Origin: Spirochaetaceae bacterium
GTDB taxonomy: Bacteria > Spirochaetota > Spirochaetia > Treponematales > Breznakiellaceae
Reading direction: 5' to 3'
Length of the DNA stretch: 48,734 nucleotides
Assembly (NCBI GenBank): GCA_031277165.1
Contig: JAISLT010000096.1
Span: forward strand, 1 to 48,734
The translations under genes and the position numbers were made by a program. A model generated the notes under the pieces. The model was not told the DNA's origin, ran no database searches, and saw only the letters and a list, made by a program, of their open reading frames with translations. Positions within the stretch are counted from its first letter, which is position 1, and the number at the start of each line of letters is the position of its first letter. This document shows positions 1-8,076 of the stretch, one piece after another.

Positions 1-1620
1 TTTTCCCGCGTAATACGCCGGATACCATTTTTGAAACCAGACCGTAAATATGCCCATGACAAGGGAGCCCCCGGCGTTGACCAGTATGGCGTACCCGTAC
101 ACACCCGCGGCCATGAGCAGACAGCACAGCACATAGACCATTCCCCAGCCTATGTCGATGATTTTGTTGGTCCTGATAAAAAGCGGGTTTTGGTACGCCG
201 CTTCGCTGCCGTAGTTTTGTGCGGCATACCAGGCGCTCAGGGGCATTTTTGTGCAGAGCGACGAGACAAGCCACAGGGCGGCAAAAATCCCGTAAGAGGC
301 CGCCATCACAAAACGCAGCGGCAGATACAGGGAGGCGATGCTTAACGCAATGACGCTAAAACTGCTGACCACATCGTATAGGGTCAACGAAAAGGCCCGC
401 ATAAACAGCGGGACCGATGCCGCGGCGATAATCGTTATGTATGCGCCCAATTCAGGAAGCACATTGATGAGGGTCCAAAATACGGCGAAGGGCAGGATGC
501 AAAACAAAAGGGATCGTTTCTCCGGTTTCTTTTGCCCCTCCGCGGCACGGGCCGGTTTCCCGCCGGTTTCCCCGCCGCCAAAATATTCGTCCCAGTGGAG
601 CATCAGGTTAAAGTCGCCTGAGACCCGGTACTTGTGCTGCATCAATGCGTCCTGGCCGCTGATCTTGCCCTGGGCTATGTCCTGCCATACCGAAAAAGGC
701 GTTTCAATCCGTGTGGTAAAGGGACGGAAACTGTCCGTTAAAACCGTATGCCCCCGGCCGGTCATCACTATCTGATAGGTTTTATCGATGTCGGTATAGT
801 GAAATTCCAATACCATCCCGCGGCCCTTCTTGTTGGTCTGGGGCCGGTACAGGGCCGCCATCTGCCGGGTAAAATTCAGGCTTTTATCTTCGCCGGTTTG
901 CGCGCCGGAATGGCCGCCGGTGATGTTCCAACTGGCATCCGCCATGGCTTCAAACGTTTCCTTTGGAAAGAGCAGTTCCCCCAATGCGGCTTCCGTTTCT
1001 GTCCGTATGCCGCCCCGCATATATTCAGCGCCGGCCTGGGAAACCAATGCCAGATACCTGCCGGTCCGCTCCCGCAATTCGGGAACGCGGAACAGTTCCC
1101 CCTGGCCGCAAAAAATGGCGGCGTATTGGTCCTTTCCGTGGAGGCGGTCGAAAAGGTTTTTTACGCCGTCATAGTTCCCCTCGGCGGAATAGAAGCCGCA
1201 GGTTGAAAGGATCACAAACCGCTTTCCGCTTAAATCATACCGGGGAGGGTGGCCGCCGGAACCCAGACCGTCCGGGCTGTCCGTCATAAAGGGCAGGTTT
1301 AGCGGAAGCAGGCGGTCGATAAGGTTTTTCAGTATTCCCGGAACCGAATAGTAATAGAGGGGGAAACTCCAGATAACCATGTCCGCCTGTATGTAGGCAT
1401 CGAGGATGCCGCCCATATCATCGGGGATGACACACTTGCCCGGCGTCTTGTCCCAGCAGCAAAAGCAGCCCCGGCAGGGCTTAATGTCTTTTTGCGAAAC
1501 CGTGATAGTATCCACGGAATGGTTTTGAAGGGCGCCCATGCCCTCAAGAAAGGCCCGTGTTAATTGCAGGCTGTTGCTCCGTTCTCCCTTTGGGCTGCCG
1601 TTTAATACGAGGATCTTCAT
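1..1620 (-). CDS. NAD(P)H/FMN flavodoxin-fold oxidoreductase fused to an SCP2-like domain and a membrane region (partial)
   Basis: The frame is open for 540 codons from the ATG at 1618-1620 to the window edge, so the C-terminus is missing. Residues 1 to about 200 look like an NADPH-dependent FMN reductase: an N-terminal LNGSPKG loop for FMN phosphate, then a CRGCFCC cysteine motif near residue 48 typical of the cysteine-bearing flavodoxin-family subgroup. Residues about 262-342 resemble an SCP2 sterol-transfer domain. From about 365 onward there are several hydrophobic helices. The start overlaps the stop of the upstream PadR gene by four bases (ATGA), so the two are translationally coupled and PadR very probably controls this enzyme. 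The substrate is unknown; a quinone or other lipophilic electron acceptor held by the SCP2 part would fit but is inference. The family call is firm, the fusion is read directly, the role is open. Confidence 0.8.
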   Translation of the reverse strand, partial: MKILVLNGSPKGERSNSLQLTRAFLEGMGALQNHSVDTITVSQKDIKPCRGCFCCWDKTPGKCVIPDDMGGILDAYIQADMVIWSFPLYYYSVPGILKNLIDRLLPLNLPFMTDSPDGLGSGGHPPRYDLSGKRFVILSTCGFYSAEGNYDGVKNLFDRLHGKDQYAAIFCGQGELFRVPELRERTGRYLALVSQAGAEYMRGGIRTETEAALGELLFPKETFEAMADASWNITGGHSGAQTGEDKSLNFTRQMAALYRPQTNKKGRGMVLEFHYTDIDKTYQIVMTGRGHTVLTDSFRPFTTRIETPFSVWQDIAQGKISGQDALMQHKYRVSGDFNLMLHWDEYFGGGETGGKPARAAEGQKKPEKRSLLFCILPFAVFWTLINVLPELGAYITIIAAASVPLFMRAFSLTLYDVVSSFSVIALSIASLYLPLRFVMAASYGIFAALWLVSSLCTKMPLSAWYAAQNYGSEAAYQNPLFIRTNKIIDIGWGMVYVLCCLLMAAGVYGYAILVNAGGSLVMGIFTVWFQKWYPAYYAGK

Positions 1621-2192
1621 TTTTTCTTCTCCTTTTTGGCCTGCTTTTTCATAAGCCAAAGCATGGAATCCGCCCACCGTGCGATGGCCTTGTAATACCC
1701 TTCGCCAAAGAACATGACCATGCGCCAATACCTGGAGCGCTCCGCGTCCGGCATCATGTGCTGGTAGTTATCCACAATTCCCGGCACAGAACTCATGTTC
1801 TCCAGGGCCTCAGCGCAGGCGGCGCGGACCTTTTGCAGCATGGCCGCCGTGTGTTCCGGCGGAAGTTCCCCGGCAAAAAAGAGGCGCATTAAAAAGGAGC
1901 TGCGGACATGGAGCAGGTCTTCCACGGCCCCTTCCGGCGCGGCCAGCCAGTCCATAAATTCCTTTTTCCCCTGGGGGCTCAGGGTGTACCATTTTTTGTT
2001 CGGCTTGCCGGTTTGAACTTCAATTTCCGAAACTATCCACCCCGATTTTTCCATGGCGGTAAGTTCCCGGTAAATTTGGCTGGTCTGCCCCTGCCAGAAA
2101 AACGCCAAGGAATCCTTAAAAACCTTGTCCAGATCATACCCTGACATTTTCTCGTAGTTCAAAAGGCCCAATAACCCGTATTTAAGCGACAT
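1617..2192 (-). CDS. PadR-family transcriptional regulator
   Basis: 191 aa. The N-terminal half is a PadR winged helix (SLKYGLLGLL, then SGYDL, then QIYRELTAMEKSGW) and the C-terminal half is the Vir-type helical dimerisation arm. The ATG at 2192 is chosen because it is preceded by AAGGGG at SD distance and PadR proteins begin at this point; an upstream in-frame ATG at 2252 would lie inside the -35 box. The gene ends in a four-base overlap with the oxidoreductase. A strong sigma-70 promoter upstream is exactly spanned by an inverted repeat, so autorepression is likely. PadR proteins usually respond to small phenolic or antibiotic-like ligands; the ligand here cannot be read from sequence. Confidence 0.88.
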   Translation of the reverse strand: MSLKYGLLGLLNYEKMSGYDLDKVFKDSLAFFWQGQTSQIYRELTAMEKSGWIVSEIEVQTGKPNKKWYTLSPQGKKEFMDWLAAPEGAVEDLLHVRSSFLMRLFFAGELPPEHTAAMLQKVRAACAEALENMSSVPGIVDNYQHMMPDAERSRYWRMVMFFGEGYYKAIARWADSMLWLMKKQAKKEKKK

Positions 2193-2221
2193 ATAATCCC
2201 CTTGTTCTATAGTATACATTA

Positions 2222-2252
2222 ATATTATATAACAAGTAGAATATAATATCAA
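2222..2252 (-). promoter_or_regulatory. PadR-gene promoter overlapped by a palindromic operator
   Basis: On the minus strand TTGATA (2247-2252), a 17-base spacer and TATAAT (2224-2229) form a near-perfect sigma-70 promoter. The arms ATATTATAT (2222-2230) and ATATAATAT (2241-2249) are an exact inverted repeat with a 10-base centre covering both boxes, the layout expected of a self-repressing dimeric regulator. A separate 9-mer GTATACATT lies at 2212-2220 and again at 2369-2377 ahead of the next gene. Confidence 0.8.
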
Positions 2253-2329
2253 AGGATTTGCCTAAACCAGGGGAAAGACCGCTTTTGAGGCGGCGATTGG
2301 TTCCAGATAAAAAATTTACCCGTTCCCGC

Positions 2330-2358
2330 CTGACAAACCCAAGCCTATGGTGTATATG
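2330..2358 (+). promoter_or_regulatory. candidate promoter for the outer-membrane-like gene
   Basis: CTGACA (2330-2335), 17 bases, TATATG (2353-2358). The match is moderate. The GTATACATT 9-mer also found next to the padR promoter follows at 2369-2377, so the two divergent units may share a regulator. Confidence 0.45.
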
Positions 2359-2443
2359 TATTATAGGGGTATACATTTAACCGCAGGCCGGGCAAACACA
2401 ACTGTCCGGAGGGGCTGCTTCCAATGAGGGGGGGATAAAACAG

Positions 2444-2965
2444 ATGCACAAATATCTTCTTGCCGTGGTGTTACTTTTGGCGCCGTGTCTTTTCGCATTT
2501 GCCGATGGTGGCGAACGCGAAAATAGATTTACCCTGGGGGCTGGTTTTATTTGGACAAATAATCCACAGGTGGTAGGCGGCCATGCAGATTTTGGCATTG
2601 TCCTTTATAAAGATATCCTATTTATCCAAAACAACTTTCTAATCCGCGCCGGGGGCATGTCCATTGACGGTGATGATCATAGCATATTTACCCTGTCGGA
2701 CAAGCTTATCTTTGGCCGGAATTCGGATGCTCCCTTAAGAATATATACCTACATTGAATGTGGTACGGGTATTTATGGGAATGCGGACAAAAAATTTTTT
2801 TCCACGCCCCTGGCATTTACCTTTGGATTTGGTGGAGGGGGAGAACTTGTGTCCGAACAATTTGGCGGACTTTATATAGAAGTTGGGTATATAGGCCAGG
2901 GGACGAATTTGAAGTATCCCGTGAGCGGAGTAATAATACAAACAGGCTGGAGAATATATTTCTAG
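2444..2965 (+). CDS. secreted, probable small outer-membrane beta-barrel protein of unknown function
   Basis: 173 aa. There is a clear signal peptide (hydrophobic residues about 4-20, then AFA-DGG). The mature part alternates polar and hydrophobic residues, is rich in Gly and aromatic residues, and ends in a strand with terminal Phe (GWRIYF), as in small outer-membrane barrels. A G7 run about 12 bases before the ATG serves as a weak ribosome site. Its base composition is clearly AT-richer than the neighbours, and its stop codon touches a methyltransferase remnant, so the patch looks transferred or rearranged. I do not recognise the family. Confidence 0.6.
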   Translation: MHKYLLAVVLLLAPCLFAFADGGERENRFTLGAGFIWTNNPQVVGGHADFGIVLYKDILFIQNNFLIRAGGMSIDGDDHSIFTLSDKLIFGRNSDAPLRIYTYIECGTGIYGNADKKFFSTPLAFTFGFGGGGELVSEQFGGLYIEVGYIGQGTNLKYPVSGVIIQTGWRIYF

Positions 2966-3275
2966 CGACAACAGCCTTATCTTTGGCGATAAACTTCTGG
3001 TCCTGAAAATCCTGGGACAGGGATTTTCAGGCAGGGTAAAATGCGTCTACAGTGACCAGCCCTACAACACCGGCAGCGCCCTTGAACATTACGCTGGCGG
3101 ATTAGAATATTCAATCTGGCTTGGACGTATACGGGACAGGATTGAGATGCTTTGTAAATTGCTGTTAAATGACAGTTCACCATGGATTTCTGTTGATGAT
3201 GGTGAAAGCTCTTATTTAAAAGTAATGGCAGATGGGATTTGTGGACGAGTAATTTTATTCGAAAGTCTGGTTTAA
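2964..3275 (+). pseudogene. remnant of a type III-like adenine-specific DNA methyltransferase (Mod)
   Basis: A 103-codon open frame with no start of its own. It matches the region around motif IV of site-specific N6-adenine/N4-cytosine methyltransferases: DNSLIFGDKLLVLK, then a VYSDQPYNTGSA stretch, then SIWLGRIRDRIEML, then WISVDDGES and YLKVM. In working enzymes the motif is DPPYNTG; here the first Pro is Gln (DQPY), which should kill catalysis. Both ends are missing. The 3' end runs directly into the palindromic repeat at 3253, whose bases supply the last codons and the stop. This is a dead fragment of a restriction-modification or orphan methylase gene. Confidence 0.75.
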
Positions 3276-3307
3276 TACCCCGGAGCTCTGCTCCGGGGAG
3301 GCTCATT
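3253..3307 (-). repeat. palindromic intergenic repeat, copy A
   Basis: Inverted relative to the copy at 43268-43339. The core is CCCCGGAGC (3278-3286), a 3-base loop and GCTCCGGGG (3290-3298), flanked by TTTTATTCGAAAGTCTGG and AGGCTCATT, which recur at the other copies. It terminates the methyltransferase fragment. Confidence 0.85.
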
Positions 3308-3427
3308 TTTATGGGTCAAGTTTAGCCTTATACGCCCCCTATGTAAAAACCGGAGGGATGCCCTGTCAGTACACCTCCGTCATACGGAGTTTTTCTGCCA
3401 AAGGGCATTTTGGATAAAAAATTTTTG

Positions 3428-3456
3428 TTGACAAGTAATATGGGCGGGTATATCTT
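3428..3456 (+). promoter_or_regulatory. sigma-70 promoter of the short-chain dehydrogenase
   Basis: TTGACA (3428-3433), 17 bases, TATCTT (3451-3456). It is followed by an AAGGAG ribosome site at 3465-3470, seven bases before the ATG at 3478. Confidence 0.8.
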
Positions 3457-3477
3457 TGCAGTCCAAGGAGAAAAATT

Positions 3478-4233
3478 ATGGAAAATGTAAAACGTTTTGA
3501 TGGAAAAATAGCTATCGTTACCGGCGCCGGGTCCGGCATCGGTTTGGCGACGGCCACGCAGTTGATCGCCGGCGGCGCCCGGGTTGTGGGCGCCGATATG
3601 TCCAAGGACAGGCTGACGGCGGCGGCGGAAAGTCTGGGCAAGGACTTTATACCCATTGCGGTGGACATCTCCGCCCACGATGGTCCGGCCCGGGTTGCCG
3701 CGGCGGCTTCCGGTCCCTACGACATTCTTATCAACAACGCCGGTATTATGGACGGCTTTGTGCCCCTGACCGAACTGGAGGATGCAACCTGGGAAAAGGT
3801 ACTGTCCATCAACGCCACCTCCATGATGCGGCTGACCCGCCAGGTGCTGCCCGGCATGATCAAGGCCGGGCACGGCGCCATCGTCAACCTGTCTTCCGAG
3901 GCCTCCCTGCGGGCTATCTGCGCCGGTATTGCCTACTCGGTGTCCAAGCACATGGTGAACGGCATCACCAAACACATTGCCGCCGTCTATACCCAGGACG
4001 GGATCCGGTGCAACGCCGTGGCCCCCGGCGGAGTGTCCACCAATGTGGGCGGGGAATTTCTCTCGGACCTCAGCAAGGAACGCATCGCGCCGGTTATGTC
4101 CGCCACGTTCCGCGGCCACATGGCCACCCCCCAGCAGATTGCCGATCTGATCTGCTTCCTTGCCGATGACAAGGCCGCATCCAATGTGAACGGCGCCATC
4201 ATCCCCTGCGACAACGGCTGGTCGGTCATGTAG
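3478..4233 (+). CDS. short-chain dehydrogenase/reductase (SDR)
   Basis: 251 aa, the usual size of a classical SDR. The NAD(P) motif TGAGSGIG is at 15-22 and NNAG at 86-89. The catalytic tetrad is Asn112, Ser140, Tyr153 and Lys157 (YSVSK). Asp40 at the end of the second strand favours NAD(H) over NADP(H). The C-terminal region has the usual PGGVSTN segment and ends in GWSVM. It is a single-gene unit with its own strong promoter and a terminator just after the stop. The substrate is probably a secondary alcohol or ketone, but subfamily cannot be set by reading alone. The start is fixed by AAGGAG at ideal spacing. Confidence 0.9.
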   Translation: MENVKRFDGKIAIVTGAGSGIGLATATQLIAGGARVVGADMSKDRLTAAAESLGKDFIPIAVDISAHDGPARVAAAASGPYDILINNAGIMDGFVPLTELEDATWEKVLSINATSMMRLTRQVLPGMIKAGHGAIVNLSSEASLRAICAGIAYSVSKHMVNGITKHIAAVYTQDGIRCNAVAPGGVSTNVGGEFLSDLSKERIAPVMSATFRGHMATPQQIADLICFLADDKAASNVNGAIIPCDNGWSVM

Positions 4234-4241
4234 GGCGGAGT

Positions 4242-4260
4242 CCCCGGCGGCCGGGGTTTT
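4242..4260 (+). terminator. intrinsic terminator after the SDR gene
   Basis: CCCCGG (4242-4247), loop CGG, CCGGGG (4251-4256), then TTTT, nine bases after the stop codon. Confidence 0.75.
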
Positions 4261-4392
4261 CCGTATACGCCAGAGCCAATCCCGAAATTAACAGAGTTTT
4301 GAGATTGACTCTATGGCTGCAAAAATAGCGCCGGCGTACTACGCACAAAAAGGAAAATGGGCATTCGTAAAGGGCGGGCGCCGGAGTACGGC

Positions 4393-4836
4393 CTACTGTG
4401 AAGGGCCGCCATTTTCTTTTGCCCGCAGCCGTTCCCGGTACAGTTCCACAGCCCGGTCCGCCTGCTTTGCCAGAGGAAGTGCTTCGGGCCCCGCCAGCAG
4501 AAAATGTTCATTTTGCAGAGGAAGCAGGATCCGCTCCCCCGGGGCGGAAAGCACCGCCTCTGCCATGCCGGGGCTTATTTCCCCCATAAGGCTGTTGGCG
4601 ATAACAATGCCGATGGGCCCCATAATAAAATCCCCGGTCGCAACCGAGATTTTAAGGGCGTTTTCCCCGGTGGCTCCCCGGTGGGCTCCGGCCTTTAGCA
4701 TCCGTTCGGTGGCGGTGGAGTTGGTTCCCAGGGCGATAATCTCCCTGTCCCCATCCTCCAGTGCCCGTAATCTTCCGATAAGCTGGACCCCTATGCCGCC
4801 CCCCATGCCGTCTATGACCACAACCCGGTGTTTCAT
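4393..4836 (-). CDS. DUF3842 family protein
   Basis: 147 aa. It opens with VVVIDGMGGGIG, the glycine-rich signature of DUF3842, a small conserved protein of anaerobic Firmicutes and spirochaetes with a Rossmann-like start. Further features are a GTNSTAT segment and a GPIGIV/NSLMGE stretch. The ATG at 4836 overlaps the stop of the upstream Nudix gene by four bases, so they form one translational unit. The biochemical role of the family is not known. A much longer reading of the same frame exists but its extra N-terminus would be antisense-like sequence inside the Nudix gene, so I reject it. Family call good, function unknown. Confidence 0.82.
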   Translation of the reverse strand: MKHRVVVIDGMGGGIGVQLIGRLRALEDGDREIIALGTNSTATERMLKAGAHRGATGENALKISVATGDFIMGPIGIVIANSLMGEISPGMAEAVLSAPGERILLPLQNEHFLLAGPEALPLAKQADRAVELYRERLRAKENGGPSQ

Positions 4837-5678
4837 GGGCCTCCCGTAAGCCAGCGATCTATGATATACCGGGAGACGGAACCGGGGCCGGGAAGTTCCG
4901 GGGTTCCCCCCAGCACCGATTCCCGGGTGAACCATTGGGCGTCGACGATCTCGGTGCCGTCGCATTTTAGCTGTCCCCCCTTGTAACGGGCGGCAAAGCC
5001 CACCATAAGGGAATTGGGAAAGGGCCAGCTTTGGCTTGTAACATAGCGAATGGTATCTACATCCAAATTTACCTCTTCCTTTACTTCCCGGACTACCGTG
5101 GCTTCCAGGCATTCCCCGGCTTCGGTAAAACCAGCAATAAGACTGTACAATTTAGGTTTGAATTTTATGTTGTGGGCCAAAAGCGCCTGGCCGTCATCGT
5201 TTTGTACCAGGGTAATAACCGCCGGGGAAATCCGGGGATATTCAATCCGCCCGCAGCGGGGACAGAGCCGGGCCAGTTCCACCGGGGAATCTTCGTTGGC
5301 CCCTCCGCAGCTTCCGCAATAGGCCGAATCCTTCCGCCATTGCAGCACATGGTAGATCCGCAGCAGCCTGCCGGCGGCGGCGCTTAAATTACCCCCGGCG
5401 GCCGTCCCCGGGGGACCCGCCGGGCCGGAAGAAAGAGCCGCCCCCAGGACCGGAAAAGTCCGCCAGGCCGGGGGCACGGGCCTATCCGGAGGCAGTAAAA
5501 ACCCCGGAAGCATACCGGCGGCATCGCTGTGCAGGATCGGAGGAACTCCGTAGTATTCCGGTTCCCCAAAATCCCCGCGGAGGGTTTCCGGATCAAGCCC
5601 CCCCAGGACCTCCCCATCTTTCATATCCACAGGGACCACCAGGTTCGTTCCTTGAAAAAGGTACACCCGCTTTGCCAT
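4833..5678 (-). CDS. nudC: NADH pyrophosphatase-like Nudix hydrolase
   Basis: 281 aa. The order is that of NudC: a divergent N-terminal domain, a zinc ribbon with Cys121, Cys124, Cys139 and Cys142, then the Nudix box G183-L205 (GX5E, then RE, then EE) and the NudC-specific SQSWPFPNSLM at 215-225. The family should hydrolyse NAD(H) to NMN(H) and AMP, or decap NAD-capped RNA. Within the box the usual late Gly is Asn204, an accepted variant in NudC. I start at the ATG at 5678: upstream in-frame codons run through palindromic-repeat sequence (a TPELCSGEAHSQWGL peptide also encoded at 43270-43320) and are not part of the protein. It is coupled to DUF3842 by an ATGA overlap. Confidence 0.87.
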   Translation of the reverse strand: MAKRVYLFQGTNLVVPVDMKDGEVLGGLDPETLRGDFGEPEYYGVPPILHSDAAGMLPGFLLPPDRPVPPAWRTFPVLGAALSSGPAGPPGTAAGGNLSAAAGRLLRIYHVLQWRKDSAYCGSCGGANEDSPVELARLCPRCGRIEYPRISPAVITLVQNDDGQALLAHNIKFKPKLYSLIAGFTEAGECLEATVVREVKEEVNLDVDTIRYVTSQSWPFPNSLMVGFAARYKGGQLKCDGTEIVDAQWFTRESVLGGTPELPGPGSVSRYIIDRWLTGGP

Positions 5679-5770
5679 ACAGACCAGGGTACACCTTCCG
5701 GAACAAAGAGAAAAGGTGGATCCCTGGATAACGAAAAAGACCGCTGGATGGACCTCCCCGTGCAGGCAGC

Positions 5771-5965
5771 GTATTAGACCCCACTGCGAATGAGCCTCCC
5801 CGGAGCAGAGCTCCGGGGTATCCCTAAGCGTTGCCATATTTGCGGGGAGGCTCGTTCGATAGGAAATCGATAGTACCGTCTGGTTTAATACCAAATTTTG
5901 TAAGCATTGCGTTGTTTGAGCCGGAGCAGAGCTGCGGGGTATTAAACCGGACTTTCGAATAAAAA
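5771..5965. repeat. cluster of palindromic repeat fragments, copies B and D with inverted pieces
   Basis: Copy B (5771-5820, forward) has the full core CCCCGGAGC/GCTCCGGGG at 5798-5818. An inverted fragment (GGGGAGGCTCGTTCG) follows at about 5839-5853, then an inverted TCTGGTTTAATACC near 5878, then copy D (forward, degenerate core) about 5921-5965 with the conserved tail GACTTTCGAATAAAA. The order suggests nested insertions or rearrangement. Together with the terminator that follows, this fills the gap from 5679 to 6159; I see no gene there. Confidence 0.75.
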
Positions 5966-6015
5966 AAGACGATGCGCCTGGACGTCAAGCCCAAAGGCTA
6001 TTGCGCACCGTCTTT
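5961..6015 (-). terminator. intrinsic terminator of the lepB-PBP-DUF115 operon
   Basis: Read on the minus strand, the arms at 6003-6015 and 5965-5977 pair over 12 of 13 bases (AAAGACG, mismatch, TGCGC), with a small nested hairpin in the loop, and a T7 run follows at 5961-5967. It sits about 145 bases after the last gene of the operon. Confidence 0.75.
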
Positions 6016-6159
6016 ATCAGTTAGCAGCTATTCCAGAAGAAAAGCTTGTTTGCTCCCGATACTGCGATTATCGGCATTGTTTTTGGGTTCCTTAACTGAA
6101 AAGTGGATCTGCCCGTGAAGTCCGGGGGCTCTTAGGGTTATACCAACCGGTATGTCCGG

Positions 6160-8076
6160 TCACACCGGTTTTGTCCAGGGTATGCCGCCGCTATCTGCCA
6201 GGGTACGGAGGGTAAAATCCGCCGCCGCCGCCAGGGAACGGTAAAACCCGGCGGAAAATTTCAGGTGATACTGCCAGGGATCTTCCTGGGAGGTAAATTC
6301 CTTTTCCAGTTCATGGGCCGGGGGAAAGAGGAACCCCGCCGCTTCTTTGACGGGGCTTTCGGCGATGGCCGTATTGATCCTGTCCAGCTTTGCCAGAAGC
6401 GCTTGCCGTTCCTGGGCGGTTTCTCTGCCCCCGGCGCTCCGTTCCCCGGCGGCGGTGGTAAGTTTAGCGGCCCGTTCCGCCTGGTCCCGGATGTCCTTCA
6501 AGCCCCGGATTAGGCTTTCCAGGGCCCCGGTATACCGCTGCTCCCGGTTTTGCCGCTCTTCCGGGACCAAAAATTCCCCGTCGATCCGGGAATATGCGTC
6601 CTGTAACAGAGCGTTTATGGCCCCCCGCCGGGGGGGAAGGGCCAGGATCTGTCCTATGTCCGCAGTAATAAGCCCCGGTATGGCCACCCCCTGGGGAGAC
6701 AGGCTGTAATTGGCGATGTTCTTTTCCTGGCCAAACCGGTTCTCGAACCATGCGGCATACAGGGAAAGCCGCCGGTCCGTAAGGACCGTGCCGCCGTCCG
6801 CGGCCTTGACGGAAAAGGGGTACCCGCTTTCCAGGGATTGAAATGAAAGGGTCTCCGCCGGTAAAAACCGCCGGGATTCGGCGTGGGCGTTTTCCTCAAA
6901 GACAGCCCCCTTAAAGTGGGTTTGACGGCCCGGAAACCCCAGATCCAGGGCGGCGATCCAGATTTGGCCCGGTCCCAGAAGGCGGGCAAAATCCCAGGCG
7001 GTGGTGGCCACCGATCCCCCCGCTCCCAGGGCGCCCTTGGGGTCGGTACGGTCTTCGATAAAGCGCCCCAGGGGAAACAGGGATTGGCAAAAGAAGATCC
7101 GGCTAAAAATTTTTTCCCGCAACACCGGGGGATAAACCGCCGATTCGGCGATTAGGGCGGTTCCATCCCCCCGTACCCGGTGCAGATGCCGGCCGTTCCA
7201 GTACTGGGGATCCACCGAGACGGTAAAATCCGGGGCCGTATTCCGCCGGAGAAAAAACCGGAGGGAGGTGTCCACCGTTACGGTAACGCAGCGGAGGGCT
7301 ATCTCCGGCAAAAGGGAATCCAGGCTGTTTAAGGAGGGCCCCGCGGCGGCAAGAAAAACAGGAATATCCGTGCCCCTTAGGATATGGGTAAGTCCCTTAA
7401 CCCCAGGGAAGCGGACCGTTCCCGAAAGGTTTGCCCCCAGGTTCCTGGTCCAGCGCCGGCCAAACCGTTGAAGGGTGGCGGCATTGATCTTGTCCCTGGA
7501 AGCCCAGGTACGGATGTGCCGTTCCGCATCGGCATACCAGGATTGATCCTCCGGGGTAAGGGACGTGAGGGCCCTGTTTTTAAGGATCACCGGCGGGGGA
7601 GCATGGGCCCGTTCCAGCAAGGCCAAGGCCCCGGTGACGGCGCCGCTGTTTCCGCCGATAATAAAAACCGCCCGCCCCGGGGACAGCAGGGCCTCCAGAT
7701 CCCGCTGCCCCAGGGCCAGGGTAAACAGTTCCTTCCTCCGTTCAATTATAACAAGGGGATGTTCCCGGTGATTTTTTGCCAGCGCTTCGGCGGCATACCC
7801 CAGGCCAAACCCAAGGAGGATCACCGGGGCTTCGCCGGCCCCGGTAAGGGCCGATTCAGCCTGACGGTTCCCTTCCCGGGCCGGATCCTGCCGGGAATGG
7901 ATGTGAAGCCCCCGGAAGCTAAGGGTCGGATCCCCGGCGGCGGCCCGTTCAACCCTAAAGTCCCCGGGACTTTCTATCTCCAGCTTCTCCGCCAAGGCCG
8001 GATACCGGCGCCGGAGGATCTCCAGGTTCCGGTCCCACCAGGCGGCGGGATCCCCTCGGGAGAACTCCGGGGTCAT
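6160..8076 (-). CDS. DUF115/MAF-type motility-associated glycosyltransferase-like protein
   Basis: 638 aa. The central DUF115 (MptE-like) domain is recognised by FLAAAGPSLNSLD, then VTVDTSLRFFLRR and SVDPQYWN at about residues 235-310. The N-terminal part includes a short Rossmann-like ILLGFGLGYAAE segment and the C-terminal 150 residues are helical. In spirochaetes and Campylobacterota members of this family (MAF, motility-associated factor) are linked to transfer of nonulosonate sugars to flagellin; the same role here is by family. Its ATG overlaps the stop of the PBP gene by four bases. The location after lepB and a class B PBP links it to envelope biogenesis rather than to a flagellar operon. 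Confidence 0.83.
   Translation of the reverse strand: MTPEFSRGDPAAWWDRNLEILRRRYPALAEKLEIESPGDFRVERAAAGDPTLSFRGLHIHSRQDPAREGNRQAESALTGAGEAPVILLGFGLGYAAEALAKNHREHPLVIIERRKELFTLALGQRDLEALLSPGRAVFIIGGNSGAVTGALALLERAHAPPPVILKNRALTSLTPEDQSWYADAERHIRTWASRDKINAATLQRFGRRWTRNLGANLSGTVRFPGVKGLTHILRGTDIPVFLAAAGPSLNSLDSLLPEIALRCVTVTVDTSLRFFLRRNTAPDFTVSVDPQYWNGRHLHRVRGDGTALIAESAVYPPVLREKIFSRIFFCQSLFPLGRFIEDRTDPKGALGAGGSVATTAWDFARLLGPGQIWIAALDLGFPGRQTHFKGAVFEENAHAESRRFLPAETLSFQSLESGYPFSVKAADGGTVLTDRRLSLYAAWFENRFGQEKNIANYSLSPQGVAIPGLITADIGQILALPPRRGAINALLQDAYSRIDGEFLVPEERQNREQRYTGALESLIRGLKDIRDQAERAAKLTTAAGERSAGGRETAQERQALLAKLDRINTAIAESPVKEAAGFLFPPAHELEKEFTSQEDPWQYHLKFSAGFYRSLAAAADFTLRTLADSGGIPWTKPV

Noticed and set aside
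3375-3394. CTCCG-TCATA-CGGAG plus five T as a terminator
   Set aside because: Only a five-base stem, with no gene reading into it from the left on that strand apart from the dead methylase fragment.
3328-4119. 263-codon frame antisense to the SDR gene
   Set aside because: The product is Gly/His-rich and lies opposite a gene with intact catalytic residues, promoter and terminator.
5679-5894. 72-residue N-terminal extension of the Nudix protein
   Set aside because: The extension is repeat sequence and lacks homology to NudC; the family length fits a start at 5678.
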